Assembly: GCA_045541875.1 (NCBI GenBank)
Contig: JAZQJX010000096.1
Coordinates: forward strand, 62,001-126,000
From: RGIG1828 sp045541875
GTDB lineage: Bacteria > Bacillota > Clostridia > UMGS1810
Reading direction: 5' to 3'
DNA: 64,000 bases
The position numbers were made by a program, and so were the translations under genes. The notes beneath the pieces are model-generated. The model ran no database searches, was not told the DNA's origin, and saw only the letters and a program-made list of their open reading frames with translations. Shown piece after piece: positions 16,406 to 28,100 of the stretch (the stretch's first letter is position 1; the number at the start of each line of letters is the position of its first letter).

Positions 16406-19400
16406 ATGATAAAGTCAATAATTTCAATCATACTTATTGTTTCAATGACTGTTTGTATGATGCCTTCCGTGTATGCTCAGAGTCAGAACAAAATTCTTTT
16501 TTCAGAAGATTTTAAAGGATACGCTGAAAATGAGCAGGCTCTTTCCACAATGAAAATCACAAACGGTCTTGACGGACGTGTCATAAATGATAAAGGCAAT
16601 AAGGTTCTTTTTGCAAGAGCATTAGGCGATGACGTAAACATTAGTGTGGACATACCGGCAAGTGATGCAACCGAAACAGTTATGTCAGTCAGGGCAAAAA
16701 TTACAGGTGATAAAACCACAGGTAAACTTTTCAATGCCACATTTGCGGGAGCAAAGGTTAACTTCATAAGTATAGATGAAAAAGGAAATCTTTGCCTTTA
16801 TGACAACACTGTTTTAGGAGGATTGTCTTCTAACTATAAAACAATCACAGTTATAGCAAAATGGAAGAAAAAAGTGTTCAGTGTGTATGTTGACAAAAAA
16901 TGTGTTGCCGATAACTGGGCAATGCCGTCAGTTGTTGCAACAAAAAGTCCGACAAAACTTGAATTTACTTTCGACTATAATGAAAACGCAGAAACAGATG
17001 CATATTTGGATGATATCAGAGTATATGAAGGAAGTACACTTCCGTGGAATATGAAATTCCCGACATCATCTTCTAATAATGAAGTCTTGGAATTTACTCC
17101 GACAGAAAACTTTGATCCCAATGCCGTAACAATCATTAAAGATTTTTCATATGACGGTTCATCAACCGGACTTATGTATGCAAACATCTCAACAGAGATT
17201 TCCAACTATACTATGGATGATGGCATAAAGGTTATGCGCTGGTATTCTCCGGAAGAAAAGGCAAGCACATCGGGATTTGCGGATATCAGTCTCCCCGAAC
17301 TTGCAACAAAGAGAAAATATGTTTTTGATTTGAAACTTAAAGTCAATGAACTGACAGGCGGTTCAAAAGTTTGTCTTTTCGACTCAAAAGATACAGCAGG
17401 ACAATGGACGGTTCGCGGATTTGAGTTTGGTTCATCCCAAAATCTCACAGCCGATCAGGGCGGCGGCAGTGCCAAAATTCCCTTTGGTGAGTGGGTAAGA
17501 CTTTCATTTGTATATAATCTGAAACTCGGTACAATCGGAATTTATGTAAATGGTGAATTTGTTTCCGAAAACAAAACTGTTGCAGGAGCAACACCAAACT
17601 ATTTCAGATTCGACGTTATAAGTCCCGCAGGTTCAAAAATGGATGTGTATTTTGACTGGTTCAGAATTTACACCGGAAATGAACTTGTTGACGATTCGTA
17701 TTTTTCACAGGATTCCGGAGTTGGAATTGATGCATCACAGGCAGTGGAGGGTTCTATGTCTATAATGGATAATGCCACCAAATTGAACGCGGCTCTTATC
17801 GGGAAAACAGTTTTCCTTACAACAAACGATTCTATGTATTATAACGGCAAAAAGGAAATCATATCAAACGATGCTGAAAAACTCAAAAAGAACGGCAATG
17901 TGTGGATGATTCCGCAGGCTACACTTGAAAGAATCAATGGCGGAAGAAAACTTGAATATGATAAAGAGACAAATACATTCACCATCGGAGATAAAACAGC
18001 TTCTTTAAATTATGAAGAAGTTAACGGTGTTATATATTTGCCTCTCACAGAGTCTGTGGAAAAACTTATGGGAAAATTCGTAAGTTATGATGTAAGGGAT
18101 ATGGCGGTGATTTCAAGCGAGAAATCAGAGGTCAGAACCAATCCCGTAATCTATCTTGACAGACATAAAGTGTTCTATGATTATGATTTGATATATCGCT
18201 ATCTTTTGTTTGATAATCCAACAGGTAAGGAAATCCTTTCAGCGGTTAAGAAGAACTATCCTTCAAATGCTCATCCGAGAGTGTACTGGACGGGAGAGGA
18301 TATAAAGTATATTCTTGAAAAAGCAGATGCAGACCCGGTATGGCGTGAAGAAGTTCAGAAGAATATAGATTACGCTGATAATATCTTATATGTTGATATG
18401 TCATCGGAATTTGCCGCTCAGGGTTCTGCAAAACAAGGTGCATCAAGTCGCTTGCAGAATTATATAACTGCACTTTCAACCGCTCATCTTTTAACCGGTG
18501 AAGCAAAATATGCAAAAAAAGGTGTAGAACTGATGAAAGGCTTTGCCGCGTGGGCGGACAGCGGATATAAATCAGCAAACCTTACAATTGGCCATTGGGC
18601 ACAGGCAATGGGTATAGGATTTGACTCTTTCTATAACTATATGAATTCCACACCCGAGGGCAAAAAAGATATTAAATATCTCAAAGAGCGTATGGTTGAA
18701 CTTCAATATGCAGATCACATCGCTTCATATTCCAAAGGTATAACATCAGGACCGACGTGGATAACATATCAGGATAACTTTGTCGGATGTATCGGCGGCG
18801 GTATGATGTGTATGCTTCTTGCAATATGTGATGAACCTGGAATTGAGGAAGAATCGGAATATCTTCTTGAAAATGTGCTCCGTTCTCTCTATATTGCTGC
18901 AGAAACTTTCTATCCCGACGGCGGATATTACGAGGGATTAACCTACGGTGATATGATGTTTGAAAACTTCACCAATGCACTTGATGCTCTCTTCAGTTGC
19001 TGTAAAACAGATTACGGCATTGGCAGAGTCCCCGGATTCAAGGAGGCAGGTCAATATTTCGTATATCTCAATTCACCCACAGGAAGACTCAATTTCCACG
19101 ATGATGACGGAGTATACTATAACAGATTTGTTCCCGAATATATGGCGTTCAGATACGGCGAAAACTATACAGCTCAGATGGGAAGAGACAGCAAACGCCT
19201 TGCTGATCTGAAATTTTCAATAAACTACAGTCTTAAAGGTCTTTACTATTATGATAAAACCCTTACAGATAAAGGAATCAAGCCCGATGTATCGGATGCT
19301 CCTCTTGATAAGTATATCTCAAACATCGGTACAGGAACTTTCCGAAGCAGTCATGCAGACGAAAAACTGACATATATAGGTTATCACGGCGGATATACAA

Positions 19401-20815
19401 ACATTCCGCACGATATGCTAGACCTTGGAGAATTTGTGTTTGCATCGGACGGAGTTATGTGGGCATGCGACCTTGGAAAGGATGATTACGGTCTCCCCGG
19501 ATATTTCCAGATTTCAGGATATAACATCTACAGGAAACGACCTGAGGGCAAAAACTGCCTCGTTCTCAATCCGGCAAAAGATGTTTCAAACTATTTTGGT
19601 CAGGAAGTAGGGGCAAATACTGAACTTGTTCTTCTTGATGAAAATAAACCCAAAGGTGCAATGGCGGCACTCGACCTTACAAAAGCATATTCAAGAGATG
19701 CTTCAAAATATGTGAGAGGCTACTATTTCGGTGATAACAGAAGAACATTGACAGTTCAGGATGAAGTGAGCCTGAAAGATGTAACAGAGGCATACTGGTT
19801 TATGCATACATCTGCAACTGTTCGTATTGTAGACAATAATCACGCCATTTTAACAAAAGACGGAAAATCACTTAGTGTTGAAGTGTATTGCAATCAGCCG
19901 GGCTTTGAACTTAAAAATATGCCGGCATCACCACTCGCGACTTCTCCTGTAATTGCAGGACAAAAGCAAAATACGGGATATACAAAACTTGCAGTCCATC
20001 ATCCGTCAGCAAAAGGTGAACTTGTAATTTCGGTAAAACTTTCACCTGTATCAGGTGTGAATGCTCCGCTGGAATATAAACCCATAAGCGAATGGACAAT
20101 TCCTGACGGTGACCTTCCCAAGGCACCGAACTTCACAGGTGTATACTATGACGGCAAAATTATGCCAAACTTTGTTCCCGGAAAAACTTCATACACAGTA
20201 AATCTTCCGTACGGAACACGATATGTTCCTTTAATTACCGCAACAAGTGACAAAGGAACAGTAGAAGTTATTCAGGCACAGTCATTCTCTGATGTTGCAA
20301 TAGTTTCCATAAAATGTGATGGATTCGAGGATAAAGTTTGCACAGTCAGATTTAACGTTTCAAATGACAGACCTGTAAATGTTGTAAAGGCATATTCAAA
20401 CGCAATTCCGTCAGTCGGAGTTCCCGGCGAAAAAATTTCACCGGTTTCAGTATCGGTACGTGGTGCGTCAATGGGTGATTCAAACCTGACAAAACTTGCA
20501 GACGGAAATCTTTCAACTTCCTATACAATTTCTTCTGTAAATACGTGGATAGAATATGACCTCGGTCAGATAAAGAATATAAAAGGTGTTGCAATGGCAT
20601 TTTCTGATGGTGACAATAATGTTTATGCATACAAAATTTTGTATTCTCAGGATGGAACAAACTTTACGGAAGTATATGACGGACTTGCAACCGGAACATC
20701 ATCCTCTGTTGAAACCCTTGAAATTCCGTCAAGTGCAAGATATGTGAGATTTGTTGGAATGGGCACAACAAGGGCTTCTGCTAAGACAAATCTTACGGAA
20801 CTTGCAGTATATTGA
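16406..20815 (+). CDS. Exported heparinase II/III-like polysaccharide lyase, multidomain
   Basis: 1469 residues. Signal peptide (to about residue 24); two concanavalin/LamG-like domains (about 30-205 and 242-430); a copper-amine-oxidase-N-like stalk domain (about 450-575); heparinase II/III alpha-barrel (about 620-940, HPRVYWTGEDI, DNFVGCIGGGMM, YPDGGYYEGLTYGDMM); the beta-sandwich lyase domain with NIPHDMLDLGEF, comparable to the family His/Asp motif; and a C-terminal F5/8-type (CBM32-like) domain (about 1324-1469). Lyases of this class cleave uronic-acid polysaccharides such as heparin, chondroitin or alginate. Which one is not shown. No SLH repeat is present, so it is secreted or held by a partner. 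Confidence 0.82.
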   Translation: MIKSIISIILIVSMTVCMMPSVYAQSQNKILFSEDFKGYAENEQALSTMKITNGLDGRVINDKGNKVLFARALGDDVNISVDIPASDATETVMSVRAKITGDKTTGKLFNATFAGAKVNFISIDEKGNLCLYDNTVLGGLSSNYKTITVIAKWKKKVFSVYVDKKCVADNWAMPSVVATKSPTKLEFTFDYNENAETDAYLDDIRVYEGSTLPWNMKFPTSSSNNEVLEFTPTENFDPNAVTIIKDFSYDGSSTGLMYANISTEISNYTMDDGIKVMRWYSPEEKASTSGFADISLPELATKRKYVFDLKLKVNELTGGSKVCLFDSKDTAGQWTVRGFEFGSSQNLTADQGGGSAKIPFGEWVRLSFVYNLKLGTIGIYVNGEFVSENKTVAGATPNYFRFDVISPAGSKMDVYFDWFRIYTGNELVDDSYFSQDSGVGIDASQAVEGSMSIMDNATKLNAALIGKTVFLTTNDSMYYNGKKEIISNDAEKLKKNGNVWMIPQATLERINGGRKLEYDKETNTFTIGDKTASLNYEEVNGVIYLPLTESVEKLMGKFVSYDVRDMAVISSEKSEVRTNPVIYLDRHKVFYDYDLIYRYLLFDNPTGKEILSAVKKNYPSNAHPRVYWTGEDIKYILEKADADPVWREEVQKNIDYADNILYVDMSSEFAAQGSAKQGASSRLQNYITALSTAHLLTGEAKYAKKGVELMKGFAAWADSGYKSANLTIGHWAQAMGIGFDSFYNYMNSTPEGKKDIKYLKERMVELQYADHIASYSKGITSGPTWITYQDNFVGCIGGGMMCMLLAICDEPGIEEESEYLLENVLRSLYIAAETFYPDGGYYEGLTYGDMMFENFTNALDALFSCCKTDYGIGRVPGFKEAGQYFVYLNSPTGRLNFHDDDGVYYNRFVPEYMAFRYGENYTAQMGRDSKRLADLKFSINYSLKGLYYYDKTLTDKGIKPDVSDAPLDKYISNIGTGTFRSSHADEKLTYIGYHGGYTNIPHDMLDLGEFVFASDGVMWACDLGKDDYGLPGYFQISGYNIYRKRPEGKNCLVLNPAKDVSNYFGQEVGANTELVLLDENKPKGAMAALDLTKAYSRDASKYVRGYYFGDNRRTLTVQDEVSLKDVTEAYWFMHTSATVRIVDNNHAILTKDGKSLSVEVYCNQPGFELKNMPASPLATSPVIAGQKQNTGYTKLAVHHPSAKGELVISVKLSPVSGVNAPLEYKPISEWTIPDGDLPKAPNFTGVYYDGKIMPNFVPGKTSYTVNLPYGTRYVPLITATSDKGTVEVIQAQSFSDVAIVSIKCDGFEDKVCTVRFNVSNDRPVNVVKAYSNAIPSVGVPGEKISPVSVSVRGASMGDSNLTKLADGNLSTSYTISSVNTWIEYDLGQIKNIKGVAMAFSDGDNNVYAYKILYSQDGTNFTEVYDGLATGTSSSVETLEIPSSARYVRFVGMGTTRASAKTNLTELAVY

Positions 20816-20835
20816 GAAAAGGAGAGATTTGCAAT

Positions 20836-22380
20836 ATGAAAAAAATAATATCATTTACTTTGTCTTTGCTTCTGATTTTCTCCCTTTCTGTTCCCGTGAC
20901 AACCCATGCCGCTCCTGCAGAACTTGTTGGGAGCGGATTGCCGGAGGCAACTCTTAATTACTGTATCGGTGATTATGAAATGAACATAGTGTCCGGTGGT
21001 ATGACAGTAAATTATCCGTCTGCCGGCATATATCTCATTGCTCCCGATGATTCAGGATATGTATCAAAATACCAGATTAAATATCCTTTGGACGAAGTTG
21101 AAGACAAGATTACATTCAGTTTTGTTCTGAATCTTGAAGGACCGCCGACATATGCAACTATGAATGTATATGCAAAAGATATGGTAACCAAGCACAACAG
21201 TTTCAATCTTTTGTGCGAAGGCGAAGATTCAAACAAATGGCTTGCAACAGACAGCCCTATGATAACGGGAACCGACAATGTAAAGTTTATCGTTGATATG
21301 ACTACAGGCGAATACTTTGGTTCTGTCAACAACATCGAACTTCTTGAAATCGGAAGCGGAACAAATTCCGTTGAGGATTTGTCGGGCGGTATCGGTATGG
21401 TAGAGATTGAAGTCGGAATGAACATCGGCAGTGCCGGAGTTCAGGTTAAAGATTGCTCCGTATCAGACTCTTCAGGTGCAATACTTGGTCAGGGAAAACC
21501 TGAACAGAAACTCACATACACCGATGGTTATTACGAATCGGAAATCATTCCATATGAATCCAACCGCATATATTATAAAGCAAATGGTACAGCATATGTA
21601 CAAAATCATAATAATGACCGTCACACAAGCAGTTTCAGGATAAAAAGCAAAAAATATCAGAGCGATCCCACGCAAGGTGACAAACTCATTTTTGAATTTG
21701 ACCTTAATGCAGCAGGAAATCCTTTTTATCCCGATGGTTCAAAATTCAATCTGTATTCAGCCAACAACTCTGAAACACCGATTCTTACCATTACAGACCT
21801 TATGTGGAGTACGGGAGAATGGAAACTTAACGGTAATACACCGTCAAGTCTTCAGAGACAAGTCATAAAATTTACCGTTGATGTCTCCACGGGTGATTGG
21901 ACAATGTATGCAGGCAACTATCAGTTCACCGGAAACAGGGGAGCAGGAACGGTTGACACTTCAAACGGCGTTGGTATGGCAGAGTTTGTTATAAGAACAG
22001 AATATGTTAAGGGAGCTTCAATAAACATAAATGCAATGAAACTGTACACCGTTGCTAAAACCGGTATATCAGATGTTGAGTTTATGGTAGGAGATTCAGA
22101 GATTGAAAGTTCCGAGGAACTGGAATCGGGAGATACTTTAAGTGCAAAATTCAATCTTTTCAATTCCGGTGCCGAAAGAAACGCTGTGCTTATTGTCGCT
22201 GTGTATGACGGTAACAGGACAATCGCTTTGAAAACAAAAACAGTGTCTTTAAACGGAGAAAGTCAGGAGGAAATCTCCATCGACATTCCCGATAAAGAAG
22301 AGGCATACACCGTTGAATGTTATATGTTTGACTCACTGTCTTCATATAATCCAATAACATCGGTGCGGAGTCTCGAATAA
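20836..22380 (+). CDS. Secreted protein with two copies of an unrecognised domain
   Basis: 514 residues from ATG 20836 behind GGAGAG. Signal peptide ends near THAAP. Two domains of about 185 residues (about 30-215 and 216-405) begin GSGLPEATLNY and GQGKPEQKLTYTDG; both carry DLSGGIGM- or NGVGMAEF-type motifs near their end. A C-terminal beta module (about 406-514) follows. The domain looks like a lectin/LamG-type jelly roll but I cannot assign a family. Probably binds glycan at the cell surface. Confidence 0.75.
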   Translation: MKKIISFTLSLLLIFSLSVPVTTHAAPAELVGSGLPEATLNYCIGDYEMNIVSGGMTVNYPSAGIYLIAPDDSGYVSKYQIKYPLDEVEDKITFSFVLNLEGPPTYATMNVYAKDMVTKHNSFNLLCEGEDSNKWLATDSPMITGTDNVKFIVDMTTGEYFGSVNNIELLEIGSGTNSVEDLSGGIGMVEIEVGMNIGSAGVQVKDCSVSDSSGAILGQGKPEQKLTYTDGYYESEIIPYESNRIYYKANGTAYVQNHNNDRHTSSFRIKSKKYQSDPTQGDKLIFEFDLNAAGNPFYPDGSKFNLYSANNSETPILTITDLMWSTGEWKLNGNTPSSLQRQVIKFTVDVSTGDWTMYAGNYQFTGNRGAGTVDTSNGVGMAEFVIRTEYVKGASININAMKLYTVAKTGISDVEFMVGDSEIESSEELESGDTLSAKFNLFNSGAERNAVLIVAVYDGNRTIALKTKTVSLNGESQEEISIDIPDKEEAYTVECYMFDSLSSYNPITSVRSLE

Positions 22381-22405
22381 AAAATAAAAACAGGAGGATT
22401 TGGAA

Positions 22406-25006
22406 ATGAAAAAAGTATTATCATTTGTTTTATCTCTGGTACTTGTTTTTTCACTTTGCATTGTACCCACTCTTGGCGTTCATGCATTTGAAACATCAGT
22501 ACCGTCAACCACAAATGTGGTTGGAAGCGGCGTACCCGCAGCAAACTATATTTACAGTGATGGTGACTACCGCTTTGAAGTAACCCCCGGAGGTTGTATT
22601 GCTCAGTATTATAACGGAGCATTCCAACTTTCCACACCTGACACAGGATGGCATGATACATACTATTGTATTGATTATCCGATTGATGCAAACACAGGAG
22701 TGTACAGCTTAAATCTGGATATACAACTGGTGTCAGATGCCCGTGTCGTAAAATTCTTTGTTTATGGCAAAGATAAGACCACAAGATATATTAACGGTGC
22801 TGAATTGACATACTGGAACAGTATTATGTGGAAAGCAGGAGACCAGAATGCTAAAGCCGGAGACAAATTTAAATTTACTATCGATACCAATACAGGTAAA
22901 TATTCCGGAAAATTAAACGATAAGGTCTTTTCACCTCTTGGAGATATGACAAACAGTATCGCAGATCTTTCGGGCGGTATCGGAAGATTTGTTATAGGTA
23001 TTTCCTACGACTCAACTGAAACAAAGGGATCAGGCGCATACATAAGCAGATCAGCAATCGTCAATGAAACAACAGGAGAACTTCTTGCGGGAGGAATTCC
23101 CACCAATAATCACACATACAAAGATGGTGATTTTGAAACTGCCATTGTTCCCTATGAGTCACAGCGTGCTCAGTACACCGGTGCTGCTAATGTTTCAATC
23201 GTAAACCACAATAATGACAGACACATATCAGCACTTCAGATCAAGAATAACAGAGAAAACTCTGCTAATCTTACTTTTGAGTATGACATACAGGCAACAG
23301 GACATAAATTGTATACAGAAGGAACAGCACTCAAGGTATATAGCAAGACAGATTCCACAACTCCGATTCTCAGCTTCGGCAATATGTTGTACAGTTCTGG
23401 TGAATGGAGATTGAACGGTGACACTCCTTCCAGCATGAATCGCATCACAATTAAACTTAATATCGACCTTACAACCGGTACATGGACACTTTACGGCGGC
23501 AATTATCCGTTTAATGGCGGTTCTGGTACCATAGATGTATCAAACGGAATCGGTATGGCAGAACTTGCACTGAAAACAGATTATTATGCCGGAGATTCAA
23601 TCGTGGTTTATGGTCTTAAACTCACAGAAACAACAAAACCATATGCAACATATTCTGATCATAATGTGCTCATAAACGGTGTTCCGAGACTCGGTGGCAC
23701 ACACAGTGGCATAGATGTAACTATAGGAAGTAATACAGTTACCAGTGAAAACGGTGTTATTGTTATGTCAGGTACAGGTGCAAGAATTCAGTTTGCCCGT
23801 ACAATAGATGCAAATTATGATAAGAAAGTGTATATCGAAGCGGTTGTATCTTCTGATAAAGCACTTACAAATGAGGCAACAGTTCAGTTCAACGCTATGT
23901 CAAATGAGGGCAATTCACCTTACCAGATTTCAGGTGCTAACAGCCAGTTCTACAGCACAGACTTCAGCGTTCCGAACCAAAAGTATGTTATAGGAATTGT
24001 TGTTGATATGAAAAACGACAACTATTCAATCATTCAAAACGGAACAATTGCAAAATCAGGTACTATTGCGCACGCAGACAAAAATATAAGATGGATGTTC
24101 CTTGGTTTTGGCGACCCCGAAGCAAAACTCACAGTTCATAATATTAAATATATGGACATTGAACCAATCACATATGATGCAGCAACCAACACATATTTTG
24201 ATGCATCCTCAATCCTTGCAAATGGAATTGTCCACTATGCAGGTGTTACACAGTGGACAGAAAACGGTGTAACAGTGGGTATCAGCACAGCAGGTGAGGT
24301 ATCTGTTGAAAAATTAAGTGACTGCGAAGGAATCAAAGTTACATCTTCTGATTCGTCAGAAGACTGGGCAAGAGCAACAGTTTCCTATAACTTTAACTCA
24401 GAAAACTTTGCAGACAAATATGCCCGCGTACTTTGGGATATTGAGATTGAAGGAACAGAAAGTCAGACTGTTTCGGTTGCTTCAAGAACAGCAAGCGGAA
24501 ACTTCCCCGTGAATGTTAAAAAGACATTGACAGCCGGAAGACATACAATCGAATTTGCATATAGCCCCATCACAAAAGCATATATTTGCTTCTTTGACGG
24601 CGTAAATAACGGAAAAATCAAAATTAGTGAATCGGAATTGTCAAATGTTATGCTCGAATGGAACGGTGCTGACAATGCAGATGTTATGACTCTCAAAAAC
24701 GTAAGAGTTATGAAACTTGCAGACGAAGGTACAGATACAGTAGGCGATATTGTCATTGCAGAGGACAATATGTCAGCGAGCGTAAATGTTAAAATCGAAA
24801 AACTTTTCAGCACATTGGATGGTGAAGTTAATCTCTTTATTGCATCCTACGCTGATGGTGGACAGGAACTTAAAGCGGTTAATGTAACAAAGCAGAATTT
24901 AACAAAAGGTGATAACCCAATTAATGTTTCTCTCGAATCGCTGGAAGGCGGAACACTAATTAAAGCGTTCCTCTGGGAAGCAGAAAACAATGCTCCTTTG
25001 AAATAA
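22406..25006 (+). CDS. Secreted protein with two repeat domains and further beta domains
   Basis: 866 residues from ATG 22406, 26 bases after the previous gene. Signal peptide ends near GVHAF. The unknown repeat domain occurs twice (about 38-224, GSGVPAANYIYSDGDY; about 226-408, AGGIPTNNHTYKDGDF), then two more beta-sandwich-like domains (about 420-590 and 600-775) and a C-terminal module with KAFLWEAENNAPLK that is shared with the lyase downstream. No catalytic domain seen; a glycan-binding role is inferred from context. Confidence 0.75.
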   Translation: MKKVLSFVLSLVLVFSLCIVPTLGVHAFETSVPSTTNVVGSGVPAANYIYSDGDYRFEVTPGGCIAQYYNGAFQLSTPDTGWHDTYYCIDYPIDANTGVYSLNLDIQLVSDARVVKFFVYGKDKTTRYINGAELTYWNSIMWKAGDQNAKAGDKFKFTIDTNTGKYSGKLNDKVFSPLGDMTNSIADLSGGIGRFVIGISYDSTETKGSGAYISRSAIVNETTGELLAGGIPTNNHTYKDGDFETAIVPYESQRAQYTGAANVSIVNHNNDRHISALQIKNNRENSANLTFEYDIQATGHKLYTEGTALKVYSKTDSTTPILSFGNMLYSSGEWRLNGDTPSSMNRITIKLNIDLTTGTWTLYGGNYPFNGGSGTIDVSNGIGMAELALKTDYYAGDSIVVYGLKLTETTKPYATYSDHNVLINGVPRLGGTHSGIDVTIGSNTVTSENGVIVMSGTGARIQFARTIDANYDKKVYIEAVVSSDKALTNEATVQFNAMSNEGNSPYQISGANSQFYSTDFSVPNQKYVIGIVVDMKNDNYSIIQNGTIAKSGTIAHADKNIRWMFLGFGDPEAKLTVHNIKYMDIEPITYDAATNTYFDASSILANGIVHYAGVTQWTENGVTVGISTAGEVSVEKLSDCEGIKVTSSDSSEDWARATVSYNFNSENFADKYARVLWDIEIEGTESQTVSVASRTASGNFPVNVKKTLTAGRHTIEFAYSPITKAYICFFDGVNNGKIKISESELSNVMLEWNGADNADVMTLKNVRVMKLADEGTDTVGDIVIAEDNMSASVNVKIEKLFSTLDGEVNLFIASYADGGQELKAVNVTKQNLTKGDNPINVSLESLEGGTLIKAFLWEAENNAPLK

Positions 25007-25039
25007 TCAAATAAAACGCAAATAAACGATAATAATATA

Positions 25040-25091
25040 GGGCTGTCTCTTTGAGTGTATAATCAGCATTTGATGAGATAGCCCTGTTTTA
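25040..25091 (+). terminator. Terminator-like hairpin inside the surface operon
   Basis: GGGCTGTCTC (25040-25049) pairs with GAGATAGCCC (25075-25084) with one G-U, then TGTTTTAT. It would end or reduce transcription before the last lyase gene. Confidence 0.7.
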
Positions 25092-25109
25092 TCAAAAAGA
25101 GGAATTTTT

Positions 25110-28100
25110 ATGAGAAAATCATTAATTTCAATATTAATAACTGTATCATTGATTTTTGGCATAATGCCAAAAAGTTTCGGTGCGGATTCATCCGCCGTCA
25201 TAAAGGATTATACCTTTGGCGGAACATCCGGAAATATTATGTATGGAAACATTTCCGGTGAAGTATCCTATATATCTCCCGAAGAGGGCGTAAAAGCAGT
25301 GCATTGGGCTTCGTCATCAGACAAAAGTACTGATGCCATTGCGGACATAAGCCTTCCTGAAATGGAAGAAAAGAAAAACTATGTGTTTGATATGAGATTA
25401 AAAATAAATAAACTGACAGGTTCATCCGTCATTGGATTTCTTGATTCAAAAGAATCGGACGGAAGCTGGACAGTAAATGGATTTGATCTTTCATCAGACG
25501 GTAAACTTACAAAAACAGGTTCAAGTTCCGCTACAATTCCCTTTGGCGAGTGGGTGAGACTTTCATTCATATACAATCTTTCCGAGGGTAGGATATATGT
25601 ATATGTAAACGGAACGCAAAAGATTTCAAACTGGAACTGGTCAACAAGAGGAGCAAAGCCGGTATACTGGAGATTTGACATAGACAGTCCTCAAAATTCA
25701 GAATTGGACATATACATCGATTGGCTTCGCATTTATGATGGTTCTGCACTTTTGGATGACTCTTATTTTGAACAGGATAATACCTATTCTGTTATGGATG
25801 ATCCAAAGAAATTGGATAATGCAATATCTGGAAAAACCGTATTTCTTCTGACAAATAATGCTGTGTATCACAACGGGAAGAAAGAAATAATACAAAACGA
25901 AAATGAAAAGATCAAAACCGTCAATAACATATGGATGGTTCCTGAAAATACTCTGAAAAAAATTAATGATGGAAAAAATCTTTCATATGACGCGAATACA
26001 AGCACTGTAACTCTCGGTGACAAAAAAGCTGTCATATCACCTGTTTTTCAGGATGGTATTATGTATCTTCCTCTTACAGAGGTTGTTGAAAAACTTATGT
26101 CAAAAAAGGTGATTTACGATGTCAGGGATATGGCGATAATAGGAGATTCTGTCGCAGACGTCAGAGAAGATGTTGAGATGTATCTTGACAAACAAAAGAA
26201 ATTCTACGACTATGACCTCATATACCGTTATCTTTTGTTTGATAATCCTACCGGAGAAAAAATAGTGTCTGACCTCATACAAAGATATCCTGCAAATTCA
26301 CATCCGAGAATTTACTGGACAAATGATGATAAAGATTATGTTTTGTCAAAAACTAATTCAGACACGCGCTGGAGAAGTGAATATAATCAAAATATTAACG
26401 TGGCAGAAAATGTTCTTACTGCCGATATGTCCGGAGAATATAATGCATCAGATTCTGAAAAACAAAATGCGGCAAGCAGTTTTCAGACTAATATAACTTC
26501 CCTTGCATCTGCATACATTCTCACGGGCAATGAAAAATATGCAAAAAAAGGCATTGAGATAATGAAAGGTTTTGCATCCTGGGACAACCTTGATTATAAT
26601 ACATCAACTCTTGCCATAGGCTACTGGTCTCAGGGGATGGGCATCGGATTTGATGCTTTCTACAACTATATGAATTCTACAAGCGAAGGAAAAGAAGATA
26701 TAGCATACTTCAAGGAACGTATCAGAGAACTTGTGTTCAAACAGCATACAGAGGCTTATAAAAACGGTCCTGCTTTCGGACCTGCGTGGATAACCTTGCA
26801 GGATAACTTTGTGGGTTGCATAGGCGGTGGAATGATGTGTCTTCTTCTGGCTGTATGCGATGAAGATGACTTAAAAGAAGAATCGGAATTCCTTCTTGAA
26901 AATGTACTTCGTTCGCTCTATATCGCCGCAGAAGTTTTCTTCCCCGACGGAGGATATTATGAAGGTGTAACATATGCCGATATGATGCTTGAAAACTTTA
27001 CAAATGCACTTGATGCTCTTTTCAACTGCTGTAACACGGATTACGGTATCGGAAATGTACCCGGATTTTCAAAAGCCGGAGAATACTTTGTGTATATGAA
27101 CACACCCGATGGCAGACTCAATTTTCACGATGACGGCGGAAGATATTACAACCGTTTTGTGCCTGAATATATGGCATACAGATACGGTGAAAATGAAACG
27201 GGAATTTTAGGAAGAATCAGCAAAGATATTGCCGGACTCGGTTCTGTACCGAATTACGGACTTAAAGGACTTTATTATTATGATAAAGCAATAACCGACA
27301 AAAATATCACATTTGATGTGTCAGAGGCTGATCTTGATAAATATTTTGACAATATCGGCACCGGTACATTCAGAAACAGCCACACCGACGAAGCACCCAC
27401 ATATGCAGGCTTTCATGGCGGATATACCAACATTTCTCACGATATGCTTGACCTCGGAGAATTTTCGTTCATATCAGACGGCGTTGTCTGGGCATCTGAC
27501 CTCGGTTCAGACAGTTACTCTCTTCCGGAATATTTTCAGGAATCGGGATATAAGATATACAGAAAACGTCCTGAGGGCGAAAACTGCCTGGTTATAAATC
27601 CCGGAGTTGATACCGATTCATATTACGGTCAAAAGATTGGAGCAAAAGCAGAACTTGCAAAAATTGACATAAATAAGCCGAAAGGTGCTATGTCTGTTCT
27701 TGACCTTACAGATGCCTACGAAAGAGATGTATCCAAATATCAAAGAGGCTATTATTTCGGAGATGACAGACGTACCTTTAAGATTCAGGATGAAGTGAAT
27801 CTCAAGGGAAATAGTGAAGTATACTGGTTTATGCATACTTTGGCTGAAATAACAATCAACTCCAATAATAGTGCAACACTCAGAAAAGACGGAAAAACTT
27901 TAAATGTCGAGGTATATTGTAATCAGGAAGGATTTGAACTCAAATCTATGAGTGCATCACCCCTTCCCACATCTCCCTCGGTTTCAGGACAAGCATCTAA
28001 TCAGGGATATTCAAAACTTGCAATTTATCATCCCGATGCAAACGGAAATCTTGTGATTTCAGTTAAACTTTCTCCCGAATCGGAATATGAAAATTCACTT

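Noticed and set aside
25007..25201. A minus-strand 64-codon frame between the surface genes
   Set aside because: It overlaps the terminator hairpin and the signal peptide region of the lyase gene and has no ribosome site.
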